A DNA stretch of 64,000 nt from CAVQGM01 sp963712065 (GTDB lineage: Bacteria; Actinomycetota; Acidimicrobiia; Acidimicrobiales; Acidimicrobilacustridaceae): the NCBI GenBank assembly GCA_963712065.1, contig CAVQGM010000002.1:1860001-1924000 (forward strand). Direction: 5' to 3'. Of this stretch, positions 52,268-60,570 are shown piece after piece (the stretch's first letter is position 1; every line of letters starts with the position of its first letter). The translations under genes were made by a program, and so were the position numbers. The notes beneath the pieces were generated by a model. It had not been told where the DNA came from. It saw only the letters and a list, made by a program, of their open reading frames with translations, and did not search any database.

Positions 52268-53677
52268 CTACGCGGTGGATGACTCGGCGACGACGGCGAC
52301 GAGCTCGGCCGCCGACTCCTCCATGGCGGCGACGAGGGCCTCGGCGTCGGGGACCACGTCGGCATCGACGGTGATGCCCACCCCGAGCCCGTCCTCGTAG
52401 GAGAGGACCCCGATGATCGTGGCGATGTTGCCGGTGACGCCGACGTACGGGTACAGCTCGAGCATCCGGGAGCCGAGCAGGTACATGGGGTCCCGCGTCC
52501 CGGGCAGGTTGGTCACCGCCAGGTTGACGAACGGCTGGTGGGCCAGGATCGTCGGGCCGGCGAGGCGCAGCAGCGCCGGGGGTACGAGCCCGGCGACGGT
52601 GAACAGCGCCGGCCCCATGTCGGACTGGGACCGCTCCTTGTGCTCGGCCATCTCGGCATGGACCCGCTCGAGGCGCTCGACCGGGTCGGCGACGGCGAGC
52701 GGGAGGTCGGCGATCATCAGCGAGAAGCGGTTCTCGATCTCCTCACCGGCGAGCACGTGGGTCGAGACGGGGACGATGGCCCGGGCGGCGCGGTCGATCG
52801 GGGCGCCGAGGCGCAGGAGGTAGCGGCGAAGGGCGCCGGCGACGACGGCGAGGACGACGTCGTTGAGCGTCACCCCGTGGGCTCGCTTCACCGTCAACAG
52901 GTCGTCGATGGGCAGGCGCACCCAGACGAAGTCACGGTGCGGTCCGACCGGTCGGGTGATCGGCAGCGCGGGTGCCACCGATGCCATCGAGGCGCCGATG
53001 CCGGCGAGCTCGACCGCTCGACGGACGAGGCGATCGGGACGCAGCAGCGAGCGGGCGACGCCGGTCGCCAGCGCGGCGACGTCGCCGGTCCGCCGGATCA
53101 CGCCGACGATCGGCCCTCGATCGCCCTCCGGCGCCGACTCCCGTGACGAGGCCACCGGCGACGGGGGCGCCGGCTCGGGCGAGACGACCGGTTCGAGGTC
53201 GAGGAGGGAGAGCGCGAACTCGAGCACCGCCATGCCGTCGGCCATGACGTGGCTCACCTTCGGCACCACGGCGATTCGATCGCCGGCGACCCCTTCGACC
53301 AACCAGATCTCCCACAGCGGTCGAGAGGGGTCGAGCGGGACCTCGAGCAGGCGAGCGACGAACTCCCGCAGCTCGGCGTCGCCGCCCGGGTGGGGCACGG
53401 CGGCGATCCGGAGGTGGTGGGCGAGGTCGAAGGCCTCGTCCTCGACCCACGCCAGTGCCTGGTTCATCCCGGCGGGGGCGAGTCGCGTGCGGAAGCGGGG
53501 CAGGCCGCGGAGCCGGGACTCGACGTGGGCGCGGAGATCGTCGACGCGCACCACGCCCTCGGCGTCCACCAGCGGGCCGGCCTCGAACAGGCAGAGCGCA
53601 CCGATCTGGAGCGGCGCTTCCGGTGCCTGGACGCACCAGAGCGTGGCGTCCTGGGGTCGGAGGGGTTCAGCCGGCAC
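52268..53677 (-). CDS. Wax ester synthase/diacylglycerol acyltransferase (WS/DGAT)
   Basis: A 469-residue member of the WS/DGAT family, which makes wax esters or triacylglycerol storage lipid from acyl-CoA. The N-terminus reads LRPQDATLWCVQAPEAPLQIGAL. The active motif, usually HHxxxDG, is SHVMADGMAVLEF here: the second (catalytic) His and the DG remain, the first His is Ser. VTLNDVVLAVVAGALRRYLL and the C-terminal FVNLAVTNLPGTRDPMYLLG (NxPG) are typical. It overlaps the upstream alpha/beta hydrolase by 11 bases, so the two form a lipid-metabolic pair. Confidence 0.88.
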   Translation of the reverse strand: MPAEPLRPQDATLWCVQAPEAPLQIGALCLFEAGPLVDAEGVVRVDDLRAHVESRLRGLPRFRTRLAPAGMNQALAWVEDEAFDLAHHLRIAAVPHPGGDAELREFVARLLEVPLDPSRPLWEIWLVEGVAGDRIAVVPKVSHVMADGMAVLEFALSLLDLEPVVSPEPAPPSPVASSRESAPEGDRGPIVGVIRRTGDVAALATGVARSLLRPDRLVRRAVELAGIGASMASVAPALPITRPVGPHRDFVWVRLPIDDLLTVKRAHGVTLNDVVLAVVAGALRRYLLRLGAPIDRAARAIVPVSTHVLAGEEIENRFSLMIADLPLAVADPVERLERVHAEMAEHKERSQSDMGPALFTVAGLVPPALLRLAGPTILAHQPFVNLAVTNLPGTRDPMYLLGSRMLELYPYVGVTGNIATIIGVLSYEDGLGVGITVDADVVPDAEALVAAMEESAAELVAVVAESSTA

Positions 53678-54515
53678 GGGACGGCTCCGGGGCGGCCACC
53701 GGGAGCTCGTCGATGAACACGCCGATCACGTCGGTCAGCCGGTCGGGCCGCAGCCGCAGCTCGAGGGGCGAGCGGGCTCGCTCCAACCGGGCGTTGGGCA
53801 GCTGCTCGGCCAGGTTGTGGGCGTCGTCGAAGGGGTGGATCACGTCGTTGCGGTGAGCCAGCACCAGCGTGGGCACCTCGATGGACGCCCGCTCGTCGAT
53901 GGTGGGGGCGATCGGCCCGACCAACACGCCGTGCAGCACCGCGGCCATGGCCTCGGGCGGGATGGTGCCCACGTGCAGGGCGCTGTCGAGCGGCGGGAAC
54001 GACGTCGGGGGGATGCGCTTCACCACCGCGCCGACGAAGCGGAGCACGGGCCCGCCGTAGCGGGCGGCCAGGAGCATGCTGGTGAAGATCAGGGCGCCCG
54101 ACGGGACGGCCCACTCGAGCACCGGCATCTCCAGCACGAGCCCACGGACCCGCTCGGGGCGACGGCTGGCGGCGAACAGGCTGACGTTGGCGCCGAGCGA
54201 CATGCCGCCGAGGGCGGTGGCGTCCTCGCCCAGGTGATCGAGCAGGCCGAAGACCTGATCGGCGTAGGTGTCGATGCGGTACTCGGAGGCGTGCACCGGC
54301 TTGTCGCTGCGACCGTGGCCGAGCAGGTCGAGCAGCACGACCCGATGCCCCCGGTTGGCCACGGCCTCGGCGATGCCGCGGTTCATGTCGGAGTCGACGA
54401 GCAGCCCGTGCAGGTACACGAGCAACGGGCCCTCGTCGCCGTAGACGTCGTAGACCAACCGGCGATCGCCGTGCTCGAACCAACCGGTGCGGATGCTGAC
54501 TCGGTCCTGCCCCAT
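53667..54515 (-). CDS. Alpha/beta hydrolase coupled to WS/DGAT
   Basis: A 282-residue alpha/beta hydrolase. LLVYLHGLLVDSDMNRG is the oxyanion region, LLDLLGHGRSDKPVHASEY follows strand 4, and the nucleophile is in LGGMSLGANVSLFA (GMSLG). The acid is probably in AHRNDVIHPF; the expected C-terminal His is not obvious, as the end reads RARSPLELRLRPDRL. It may be a lipase or a degenerate member. The 11-base overlap with the WS/DGAT gene suggests work on the same lipids. Confidence 0.82.
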   Translation of the reverse strand: MGQDRVSIRTGWFEHGDRRLVYDVYGDEGPLLVYLHGLLVDSDMNRGIAEAVANRGHRVVLLDLLGHGRSDKPVHASEYRIDTYADQVFGLLDHLGEDATALGGMSLGANVSLFAASRRPERVRGLVLEMPVLEWAVPSGALIFTSMLLAARYGGPVLRFVGAVVKRIPPTSFPPLDSALHVGTIPPEAMAAVLHGVLVGPIAPTIDERASIEVPTLVLAHRNDVIHPFDDAHNLAEQLPNARLERARSPLELRLRPDRLTDVIGVFIDELPVAAPEPSRAG

Positions 54516-54587
54516 ACCCTCAGTGTCAGCCCCGGGGCCCCGTCGGCAAAGAGGCCAACGTCCTCATGCTCGTCGCCGGTGACGGGG

Positions 54588-55469
54588 TCACGTGCGGGGC
54601 TCGAGCGACACCAGCTGCCACCAGCCCAGCTCCGCGTAGTCGATGGTGCCGACGGGGGAGTCGGTCTGGAGCGTGATCGTGCGCTCCACCCGCAACGGCA
54701 GACCGGTGTCGGCCGCGTACCACCAGTCCTCCCGGTCGACGCCCTGCTGCCCGCCCGTCATGTTCCGGGTCTGGCTCTGGTGGATGGCGGGGACCTCGAT
54801 GCCGCCGATCACGAGGGTCTCCGGGCCGACGACGACCGCCGCCCCGGTCGCGAGGCTCTCCCCCGGCACCGCCGAGTTGGTGCCGGTGCAACGGTGCTGG
54901 AAGGTGGTGCCCGGGGTGGCGTCGGCGTCGACGACCGGGCTCGGCGGGTCGCAGGTGAACTCGGCCGCGTTGTCGACCGAGGCGGTGCCGAAGTCCCATC
55001 GTTGGAGGTTGCGCTGGCCGGTGAGGACGAGGTCGGGGCCGATCGGGCACAGGTCGACCTCGTGCCAGCGGGCCTCGTTGTAGTTGACCCGCCAGCGCCA
55101 GCAGCCGTCGGGGAGCCACTCGAGGGAGGCGGGCATCACCGCACCGTCGTCCTGGGAGTCGGGCGGGAACGAGATCTCCACCCGGCCTGCGCCCTCGGCG
55201 GTGTACACGCCCGCTGCGGGCCGCCGGAACGCCGGCTCGTCGGGCGCGACCGTGGTGCTGGAGGCCCGGAAGCTCTCGACCGCCTCGTCCACCCCGAGCG
55301 GATCGGGCCGGTCGCGCATGACGTAGGGCACCACGACGACGGCCACCAGCACGAGGAGGAGCCCGACCACGACGGCGAGCACGATCCGGCCACGTTCACG
55401 ATGGCGGCGCGGAGCGCCGTGCTCCGGCGCCTCGCCGCTCGCTCCGTGGACCTCGGCCACTTCGGTCAT
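54588..55469 (-). CDS. Membrane-anchored hypothetical protein
   Basis: A 293-residue protein of no recognised family. A basic N-terminus (RRHRERGR) precedes one helix (IVLAVVVGLLLVLVAVVVVPYVM), and the remainder is predicted outside. That part is rich in beta-strand patterns and tryptophan (LEWLPDGCWRWRVNYNEARWHEVDLC, NLQRWDFGTASVDNAAEFTC, REDWWYAADTGLPLRVERTI) with four cysteines that may form disulfides. The last part resembles LppX/LprG-like lipid-binding folds only loosely. ATG 55469 lies seven bases after TACGGT. Confidence 0.7.
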   Translation of the reverse strand: MTEVAEVHGASGEAPEHGAPRRHRERGRIVLAVVVGLLLVLVAVVVVPYVMRDRPDPLGVDEAVESFRASSTTVAPDEPAFRRPAAGVYTAEGAGRVEISFPPDSQDDGAVMPASLEWLPDGCWRWRVNYNEARWHEVDLCPIGPDLVLTGQRNLQRWDFGTASVDNAAEFTCDPPSPVVDADATPGTTFQHRCTGTNSAVPGESLATGAAVVVGPETLVIGGIEVPAIHQSQTRNMTGGQQGVDREDWWYAADTGLPLRVERTITLQTDSPVGTIDYAELGWWQLVSLEPRT

Positions 55470-55476
55470 CACCTCG

Positions 55477-55482
55477 ACCGTA
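55477..55482 (-). promoter_or_regulatory. Putative -10 box for leaderless hypothetical gene
   Basis: TACGGT on the minus strand, seven bases before ATG 55469; favours it over the in-frame GTG at 55472. Confidence 0.45.
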
Positions 55483-55588
55483 CGGAGGTCGGGCGGCGGG
55501 GGGAAGGGCCGACCGACCCCTCCCGAGCCCGCACGGGTCGCGTCGGCGCGCCGGCGGGCCGGTGATCGGAGGACCGGTGATCAGCGGA

Positions 55589-55855
55589 TCAGCGAGGGCG
55601 CCGGAGCGGACGGCGAACGCTCCCCTGGCGCACGGCCCGGATGTGGCGGTCGAACTGGGCCAGCGCCTCGTTGCGGGAGGGGGCGTGGGCGGTCCACCCG
55701 CAGTGGCAACCGCAGCGGTGGTCGCCGTCCCCTCCCCGGGGCCCGATCGGCCCGTGCCCGGGTGGCAGGCCGTGCCACACCAGTCCCTTGTCGTCGTGGA
55801 GCGCGGCCGCCACCGGTCGGCGCCGCGCTCGTGGAGCACCCGGCCATTCCACCAT
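55589..55855 (-). CDS. Small Cys/His-rich hypothetical protein
   Basis: An 88-residue basic protein. The C-terminal half has a likely zinc site, DGDHRCGCHCGWTAHAPSR, with three Cys and two or three His in 12 residues, followed by a helix NEALAQFDRHIRAV. ATG 55855 has GAGAGGGGGG at a suitable distance. The frame could extend further upstream, but that part is only arginine-rich. No family is recognised. It might be a small nucleic-acid-binding or metal-binding protein. Other frames here are also open, so coding is not certain. Confidence 0.5.
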   Translation of the reverse strand: MVEWPGAPRARRRPVAAALHDDKGLVWHGLPPGHGPIGPRGGDGDHRCGCHCGWTAHAPSRNEALAQFDRHIRAVRQGSVRRPLRRPR

Positions 55856-56138
55856 CGCCGAACCCCCCTCTCGGGATCCGCCGACGGAGCACCGCCGCCA
55901 CCACCCGGATGACGACGGGCACCCTGGTGACGGCCTCGACCGCCACCTGCCCCGCCAGCCCTCTCCCATCGGCACCCCGGCCCGGTTCGTGAACGAAACC
56001 CGACGCGATCGCCGACGAGATCGGGTGCCGTCACGGCCCACAGGCCAGGGGCCCGGGCCCGGTGCCGGACGGCGGGACCCGTCCCGAGCGAGGGCTAGGG
56101 TCGCGCCGCCCCGTCCCCGACCCCCCAGGAGCGCACCG

Positions 56139-57284
56139 ATGGCCCACGTCGTGATCCTCGGTGGCGGTTTCGGCGGTCTCGCCGCGGCCCACGAGCTGCG
56201 CAGGTCCCATCCCGAGATCGACGTCACCCTGGTCGACCGGCGCGACCACTTCGTCATGGGGTTCGCCAAGCTGTGGGACCTCGGGGGCATCCGGCCCCTC
56301 GCCGAGGGCACCCGTCCGCTGGCGGCCCTGCGCGACCGTGGCGTCGACTACCACCGCAGCGAGATCACCGCCCTGGACCCCTCGACCCGACGGGTGGAGA
56401 CCACCGAGGAGGGGATCGACGCCGACGCCGTGGTCATCGCCCTCGGTGCGGCCAAGTCACCCGAGCACCTCGGGTGGTTGGCCGGCGAACGGGCCCACGA
56501 CGTGTACGACGCCGCTGCCCTGCCCGGCATCCACGCCGACCTCGACGCCGTCGAGGAGGGCCGTGTCGTCGTCGCCATCCTGGGTGGGCCGTTCCAGTGC
56601 CCGCCGGCGCCGTTCGAGGCCGTGCTGCTCGTCGACGAGCACCTGCGCCGGCGAGGCGTGCGCGACCGGGTCGAGGTGGTGATCTCGACGCCACAGCCGA
56701 TGACGCTGCCCGTCGCCGGCGTCGACGCCAGCCGGTACGTGGCCTCCCACCTCGGCCAGCGCGGCATCCGGCTGCTCGCCGAGCACGCCGTCACCGACGT
56801 CGACGGCGCGGACCGAACCATCGGGTACGCCACCGGCGCGACGCTGCCCTACGACCTGCTCCTCGGCGTGCCGGCCTCGACCCCGCCACCGCTCGTCGCC
56901 GCCGCCGGCCTGGCCGGCGGCTCGGGGTTCATCGAGCCCGACGCCCGAACCATGCGCACCTCGTTCGAGCGGGTCTACGCGGTCGGCGACTGCACGCACG
57001 TGCCCAACGCCATCGGCGCCATCCCGAAGGCCGGCGTCTTCGCCGCCGCCCAGGGCACCGTGGCCGCCCGCAACATCGTCGTCGACCTGCTCGGCGGCGA
57101 CGAGGCCCGCTTCGACGGTCACGGCTACTGCTTCCTCGAGCTCCCCGGTGAGCTGGTGGCCTACGTCGAAGGCGACTTCCTCGCCGAGCCCCGGCCGGCG
57201 GTCACCCTCTCCGAGGCCGACCACGAGCAGTTCCTCCGCAAGCAGGCCTACGAGCGCGAACGCCTCGACGCCTGGCTCGGTTGA
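56139..57284 (+). CDS. Sulfide:quinone oxidoreductase-like FAD protein
   Basis: A 381-residue pyridine nucleotide-disulfide type flavoprotein like SQR/FCSD. The FAD Rossmann motif is VILGGGFGGLAAAHELRR (residues 4-21). A cysteine in LGGPFQCPPAPFEA is at the SQR-type position; FERVYAVGDCTHVPNAIGAIPKAGVFAAAQ is the second FAD motif, and GYCFLELPGELVAYVE has another Cys near the end. The typical three-Cys set seems to be two, so NDH-2-like activity is an alternative. An AGGAG precedes ATG 56139. The rhodanese lipoprotein at 44 kb could act in the same sulfur pathway. Confidence 0.8.
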   Translation: MAHVVILGGGFGGLAAAHELRRSHPEIDVTLVDRRDHFVMGFAKLWDLGGIRPLAEGTRPLAALRDRGVDYHRSEITALDPSTRRVETTEEGIDADAVVIALGAAKSPEHLGWLAGERAHDVYDAAALPGIHADLDAVEEGRVVVAILGGPFQCPPAPFEAVLLVDEHLRRRGVRDRVEVVISTPQPMTLPVAGVDASRYVASHLGQRGIRLLAEHAVTDVDGADRTIGYATGATLPYDLLLGVPASTPPPLVAAAGLAGGSGFIEPDARTMRTSFERVYAVGDCTHVPNAIGAIPKAGVFAAAQGTVAARNIVVDLLGGDEARFDGHGYCFLELPGELVAYVEGDFLAEPRPAVTLSEADHEQFLRKQAYERERLDAWLG

Positions 57285-57307
57285 GCCCGCGGGTACGCGG
57301 ACGCCGC

Positions 57308-57877
57308 ATGGCCGACCTCGCCCGGATCCACCCCGAGACCCCCTCCGCGTGGCGGGCGTGGCTCGAGGCCAACCACGACACCAGCCCCGGCGTCGAGCTC
57401 GTCCAGTGGCGGTCGCAGACCGGCCGCTCTCGGCTCGACTACGACGACATCGTCGAAGAGGCCCTCTGCTTCGGGTGGGTCGACAGCAAGGCGCGCAGGC
57501 TCGACGACGAGCGCGCCATGATCACCATGACGCCACGGAAGCCCACCAGCACCTGGGCCCGCACGAACAAGGAGCGGGTCGAGCGGCTGATCGCCGACGG
57601 CCGCATGACCGACGCCGGCCTCCGGGCGATCGAGGTGGCCAGGGCCAACGGGCAGTGGACGTTCCTCGACGACGTCGAGGACCTCGTCGTCCCCGACGAC
57701 CTGACGGCGGCGCTGGCGAGCAGGCCGGTGGCGGCGGCGAACTTCGACGCCTTCCCGCCCTCGGCCCGGAAGCAGATCCTGTTCTGGATCAAGACGGCGA
57801 AGAAGCCCGAGACCCGGCAGCGGCGCATCGACGAGACGGTGGCCAAGGCGGCCGAGGACGTCCGAGCCCAGGGCTGA
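57308..57877 (+). CDS. YdeI/OmpD-associated family protein
   Basis: A 189-residue YdeI-like (DUF1905/OmdA) protein. Family landmarks are TPSAWRAWLEANHDTSPGVELVQW, YDDIVEEALCFGWVDSKARRLDDERAMITMTPRKPTSTWARTNKERVERL, and FDAFPPSARKQILFWIKTAKKPETRQRRIDE. Function is unknown, though some members are linked to peptide resistance. ATG 57308 begins 24 bases after the flavoprotein. Confidence 0.88.
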   Translation: MADLARIHPETPSAWRAWLEANHDTSPGVELVQWRSQTGRSRLDYDDIVEEALCFGWVDSKARRLDDERAMITMTPRKPTSTWARTNKERVERLIADGRMTDAGLRAIEVARANGQWTFLDDVEDLVVPDDLTAALASRPVAAANFDAFPPSARKQILFWIKTAKKPETRQRRIDETVAKAAEDVRAQG

Positions 57878-57918
57878 CGTCGGCCCACTTGCGCGATCCG
57901 GTCGCACCCGGCACACTT

Positions 57919-57934
57919 CTGGACACATGTCCAG
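57919..57934. promoter_or_regulatory. Palindromic operator over the tetR start codon
   Basis: Arms CTGGACA and TGTCCAG with two bases between. The tetR ATG (57927-57929) is inside it. It is probably the autorepression site for the downstream TetR and the operon. Confidence 0.7.
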
Positions 57935-58541
57935 TTTCGCGGGGGGAGCGCTGGAGGTTCCGGCCGACCCGACGCGTCGCGCCCTGACCGCCCGGCAGGC
58001 CGAGACCGTCGGCGTCCTGGTCGATGCTGCGGTCGACGAGCTCCGGGCCACCGGGTACGAGGGGCTGACCGTGCGCAACGTGGCCCGACGCGCTGGGGTG
58101 GCGCCCGCCACCGCCTACACCTACTTCGCCTCCAAGGACCACCTCATCACCGAGGCCTACTGGCGTCGGCTCGTCGCGCTGGGGGAGACCGCCTTCACCT
58201 CGAGGGCGAGGACCGAGACGCGGGTGGCCCGGACGCTCGCCGACATCTCCCTGCTCGTCGCCGACGAGCCGCAGGTGGCGGCGGCGTGCACGATCGCCCT
58301 CCTCGCCACCGATCCCGACGTCGCCGTGCTCCGGGCTCGCATCGGCTCGGAGATGCGACGGCGCCTCGCCCGCGCCCTCGCCCCCGACGGCGAGCGGCCC
58401 GACCCCGACGTGCTGCGGGCCCTCGAGTGGTCCCTCACCGGCGGGCTGGTGAACGCCGGCACCGGCCACGTCAGCTACGACGACCTCCCGGCCCGCCTCG
58501 CCGACGTCGCCACCCTCGTGCTCCAGGGGAGGAACCGATGA
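57927..58541 (+). CDS. TetR-family regulator of the P450/CYP51 operon
   Basis: A 204-residue TetR repressor. The helix-turn-helix is LTVRNVARRAGVAPATAYTYFASKDHLITEAY (about residues 50-80), preceded by AVDELRATGYEG. The ligand domain is helical and variable. It is the first gene of the plus-strand operon and overlaps the P450 start by 4 bases. A palindrome covers its own start codon. In M. tuberculosis Rv0767c, as I recall, sits in the same place relative to cyp123. The ligand may be a sterol or terpene-like molecule; that is inference. Confidence 0.9.
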   Translation: MSSFAGGALEVPADPTRRALTARQAETVGVLVDAAVDELRATGYEGLTVRNVARRAGVAPATAYTYFASKDHLITEAYWRRLVALGETAFTSRARTETRVARTLADISLLVADEPQVAAACTIALLATDPDVAVLRARIGSEMRRRLARALAPDGERPDPDVLRALEWSLTGGLVNAGTGHVSYDDLPARLADVATLVLQGRNR

Positions 58542-59779
58542 CCACGACGACCGAGCAGCCGCTCGTGTTCGACCCGTACGCCTACGAGTTCCACGAGGAC
58601 CCGTACCCGCTCTACGCGCGCCTGCGGGCCGAGGCGCCGCTCTACCACAACCCCGATCGCGGCTTCTGGGCCCTGTCCCGCCACGCCGACGTGATGGACG
58701 CGTTCCGCGACTCGGCGCGCTACTCGTCGTCCGACGGCGTGTCGCTCGACCCGGCGGCGTCGGGCCCGCACGCCCACAAGACCATGTCCTTCCTGGCCAT
58801 GGACCCGCCCCGCCACGGTCGGATGCGCTCGCTCGTGTCGCGCGGGTTCACCCCCCGTCGGGTCGCCGAGCTCGAGCCCCGCATCCGCGAGCTCACCCGC
58901 CGCCACCTCGAGCCCGCCCTCGAGCAGGGCACGTTCGACTTCATCGACGCCCTCGCCGGCAAGCTGCCGATGGACGTCATCTGCGAGCTGGTGGGCGTGC
59001 CCGAGGCCGACCGGGACGACATGCGCCACCGCGCCGACCTGCTGGTGCACCGCGAGGACGGTGTGCTCGACGTGCCCCCGGCCGGGCTCGAGGCGGCACT
59101 CGACCTCGTCGTCTACTTCCAGGCCATGGTCGCCGAACGTCGGGCGGCGCGCACCGACGACCTCACGTCCGCGCTCCTCGAGGCCGAGATCGACGGGGAC
59201 CGCCTCGACGACGAGGAGATCATCGGCTTCCTCTTCCTCATGGTCGTGGCCGGCAACGAGACCACCACCAAGCTCCTGGGCAACGCCTGGTACTGGGCGT
59301 GGCGGCACCCCGACCAACAGGCCCGGGCGCTGGGCGACCCGGTCGGCATCCCGGGCTGGGTCGAGGAGACCCTGCGCTACGACACGTCGAGCCAGCTGCT
59401 GGCCCGCACCGCGACCGAGGACATCGCCCTGCACGGTGGGGTCATCCCGGCCGGCGGCCGGGTCGTGCTGGCGGCCGGGTCGGCGAACCGCGACCCGCGC
59501 GCCTTCGACCATCCCGACACCTACGACATCGGTCGGTTCGGCCCCGACGGCACCGGCAGTCAGGGGCTGCTGGCCAGCTTCGGCGTCGGGAGGCACTTCT
59601 GCATGGGCGCCTCGTTGGCCCGCCTCGAGGCCCGCATCGCCCTGGAGGAGGCGCAGGCCCGGATCGAGGACTACGAGGTGCACCCCGAGGGCATCGTGCG
59701 GGTCCATTCGGTGAACGTGCGTGGGTTCTCGGCGCTACCCACCACCGTGGCGCGGCGCAGGACCGCGGGGCGCCGCTGA
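58538..59779 (+). CDS. Cytochrome P450 (CYP123-like)
   Basis: A 413-residue soluble P450. The I-helix oxygen-activation motif is VVAGNETTTKLLGNA (about 232-246), the ExxR motif is in WVEETLRYD, and the haem loop is FGVGRHFCMGASLARLEA with C355 as thiolate ligand. FLAMDPPRHGRMRSLVSRGFTPRRV is the conserved C-helix region. Placement between a TetR gene and an SDR/CYP51 pair suggests a CYP123-type enzyme. The substrate is unknown. ATGA overlaps with tetR; the stop overlaps the SDR start by one base. Confidence 0.92.
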   Translation: MTTTTEQPLVFDPYAYEFHEDPYPLYARLRAEAPLYHNPDRGFWALSRHADVMDAFRDSARYSSSDGVSLDPAASGPHAHKTMSFLAMDPPRHGRMRSLVSRGFTPRRVAELEPRIRELTRRHLEPALEQGTFDFIDALAGKLPMDVICELVGVPEADRDDMRHRADLLVHREDGVLDVPPAGLEAALDLVVYFQAMVAERRAARTDDLTSALLEAEIDGDRLDDEEIIGFLFLMVVAGNETTTKLLGNAWYWAWRHPDQQARALGDPVGIPGWVEETLRYDTSSQLLARTATEDIALHGGVIPAGGRVVLAAGSANRDPRAFDHPDTYDIGRFGPDGTGSQGLLASFGVGRHFCMGASLARLEARIALEEAQARIEDYEVHPEGIVRVHSVNVRGFSALPTTVARRRTAGRR

Positions 59780-60570
59780 TGCCCCGCTTCGAGCCCCACC
59801 CCGAGCGCCGGCCGGCCGTCGTCACCGGCGCGTCGTCGGGCATCGGCCAGGCCACCGCCGTCGCCCTCGCCGCCGCCGGCCTCCCGGTCGTGCTCGCCGC
59901 CCGACGGGTCGACAAGTGCGAGGAGACGGCCGCCGCCATCCGGGCCGAGGGCGGCGAGGCCCACGCCCTCCACCTCGACCTGCTCGACGAAGCGTCGATC
60001 GAAGCCTTCGGCAAGGCCGCCGTCGACGCCGTCGGCGATCTCGAGGTCATCGTGTCCAACGCCGGCGACGTGCAGCCGGTCACCGCCATCGGGGCCGAGC
60101 CGAGCGAGTTCCTCCGCCAGGTGGGCGTCAACCTGCTCGGCCCCCAGGCCCTGCTCCACCACCTCGCGCCGGCCATGGTCGAGCGTCGCCGCGGCGACCT
60201 CGTCTTCGTCACGTCGGAGGTCGCCGAACGACCTCGCCCCCACATGGCCGCCTACGTGGCGTCGAAGTCGGGCCTCGAGGGTCTGGCCGACGCGCTGCGC
60301 ATGGAGCTCGAGGGCACCGGCGTGCGGGTCGGCATCGTGCGCCCCGGCCCCGCCGCGACCGAGCAGGGCAGCACCTGGTCGGCCGAGGCCATCGACACCA
60401 CCACCGAGGCCTGGGCCAGGTGGGGCGTCATGCGCCACGCCGGCTACCTGCGCCCCCGCGACGTCGCCGCCGCCGTGCTCGCCGTCGTCGGCACCCCGCG
60501 CGGCACCCAGCTCACCCTGATCGAGGTCCAACCCGAGGCGCCCGTCGACCAGCCAGGAGGGACCCCGTGA
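59779..60570 (+). CDS. Short-chain dehydrogenase/reductase
   Basis: A 263-residue classical SDR. The cofactor motif TGASSGIGQATAVAL is at residues 17-31; VLAARRVDKCEE follows strand 2, with Arg residues suited to NADP(H). VSNAGDV is the NAG motif, VFVTSEVAERP supplies the catalytic Ser, and YVASKSG the Tyr and Lys (YxxxK). GIVRPGPAATEQ follows. It corresponds in position to M. tuberculosis Rv0765c between CYP123 and CYP51. It probably oxidises or reduces the product of one of the two P450s. Confidence 0.92.
   Translation: MPRFEPHPERRPAVVTGASSGIGQATAVALAAAGLPVVLAARRVDKCEETAAAIRAEGGEAHALHLDLLDEASIEAFGKAAVDAVGDLEVIVSNAGDVQPVTAIGAEPSEFLRQVGVNLLGPQALLHHLAPAMVERRRGDLVFVTSEVAERPRPHMAAYVASKSGLEGLADALRMELEGTGVRVGIVRPGPAATEQGSTWSAEAIDTTTEAWARWGVMRHAGYLRPRDVAAAVLAVVGTPRGTQLTLIEVQPEAPVDQPGGTP

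Noticed and set aside
55581..55946. Alternative 121-codon minus-strand frame near the Cys/His-rich protein
   Set aside because: It is arginine/proline-rich with no motif, whereas the chosen frame has a clustered Cys/His site and ribosome site.
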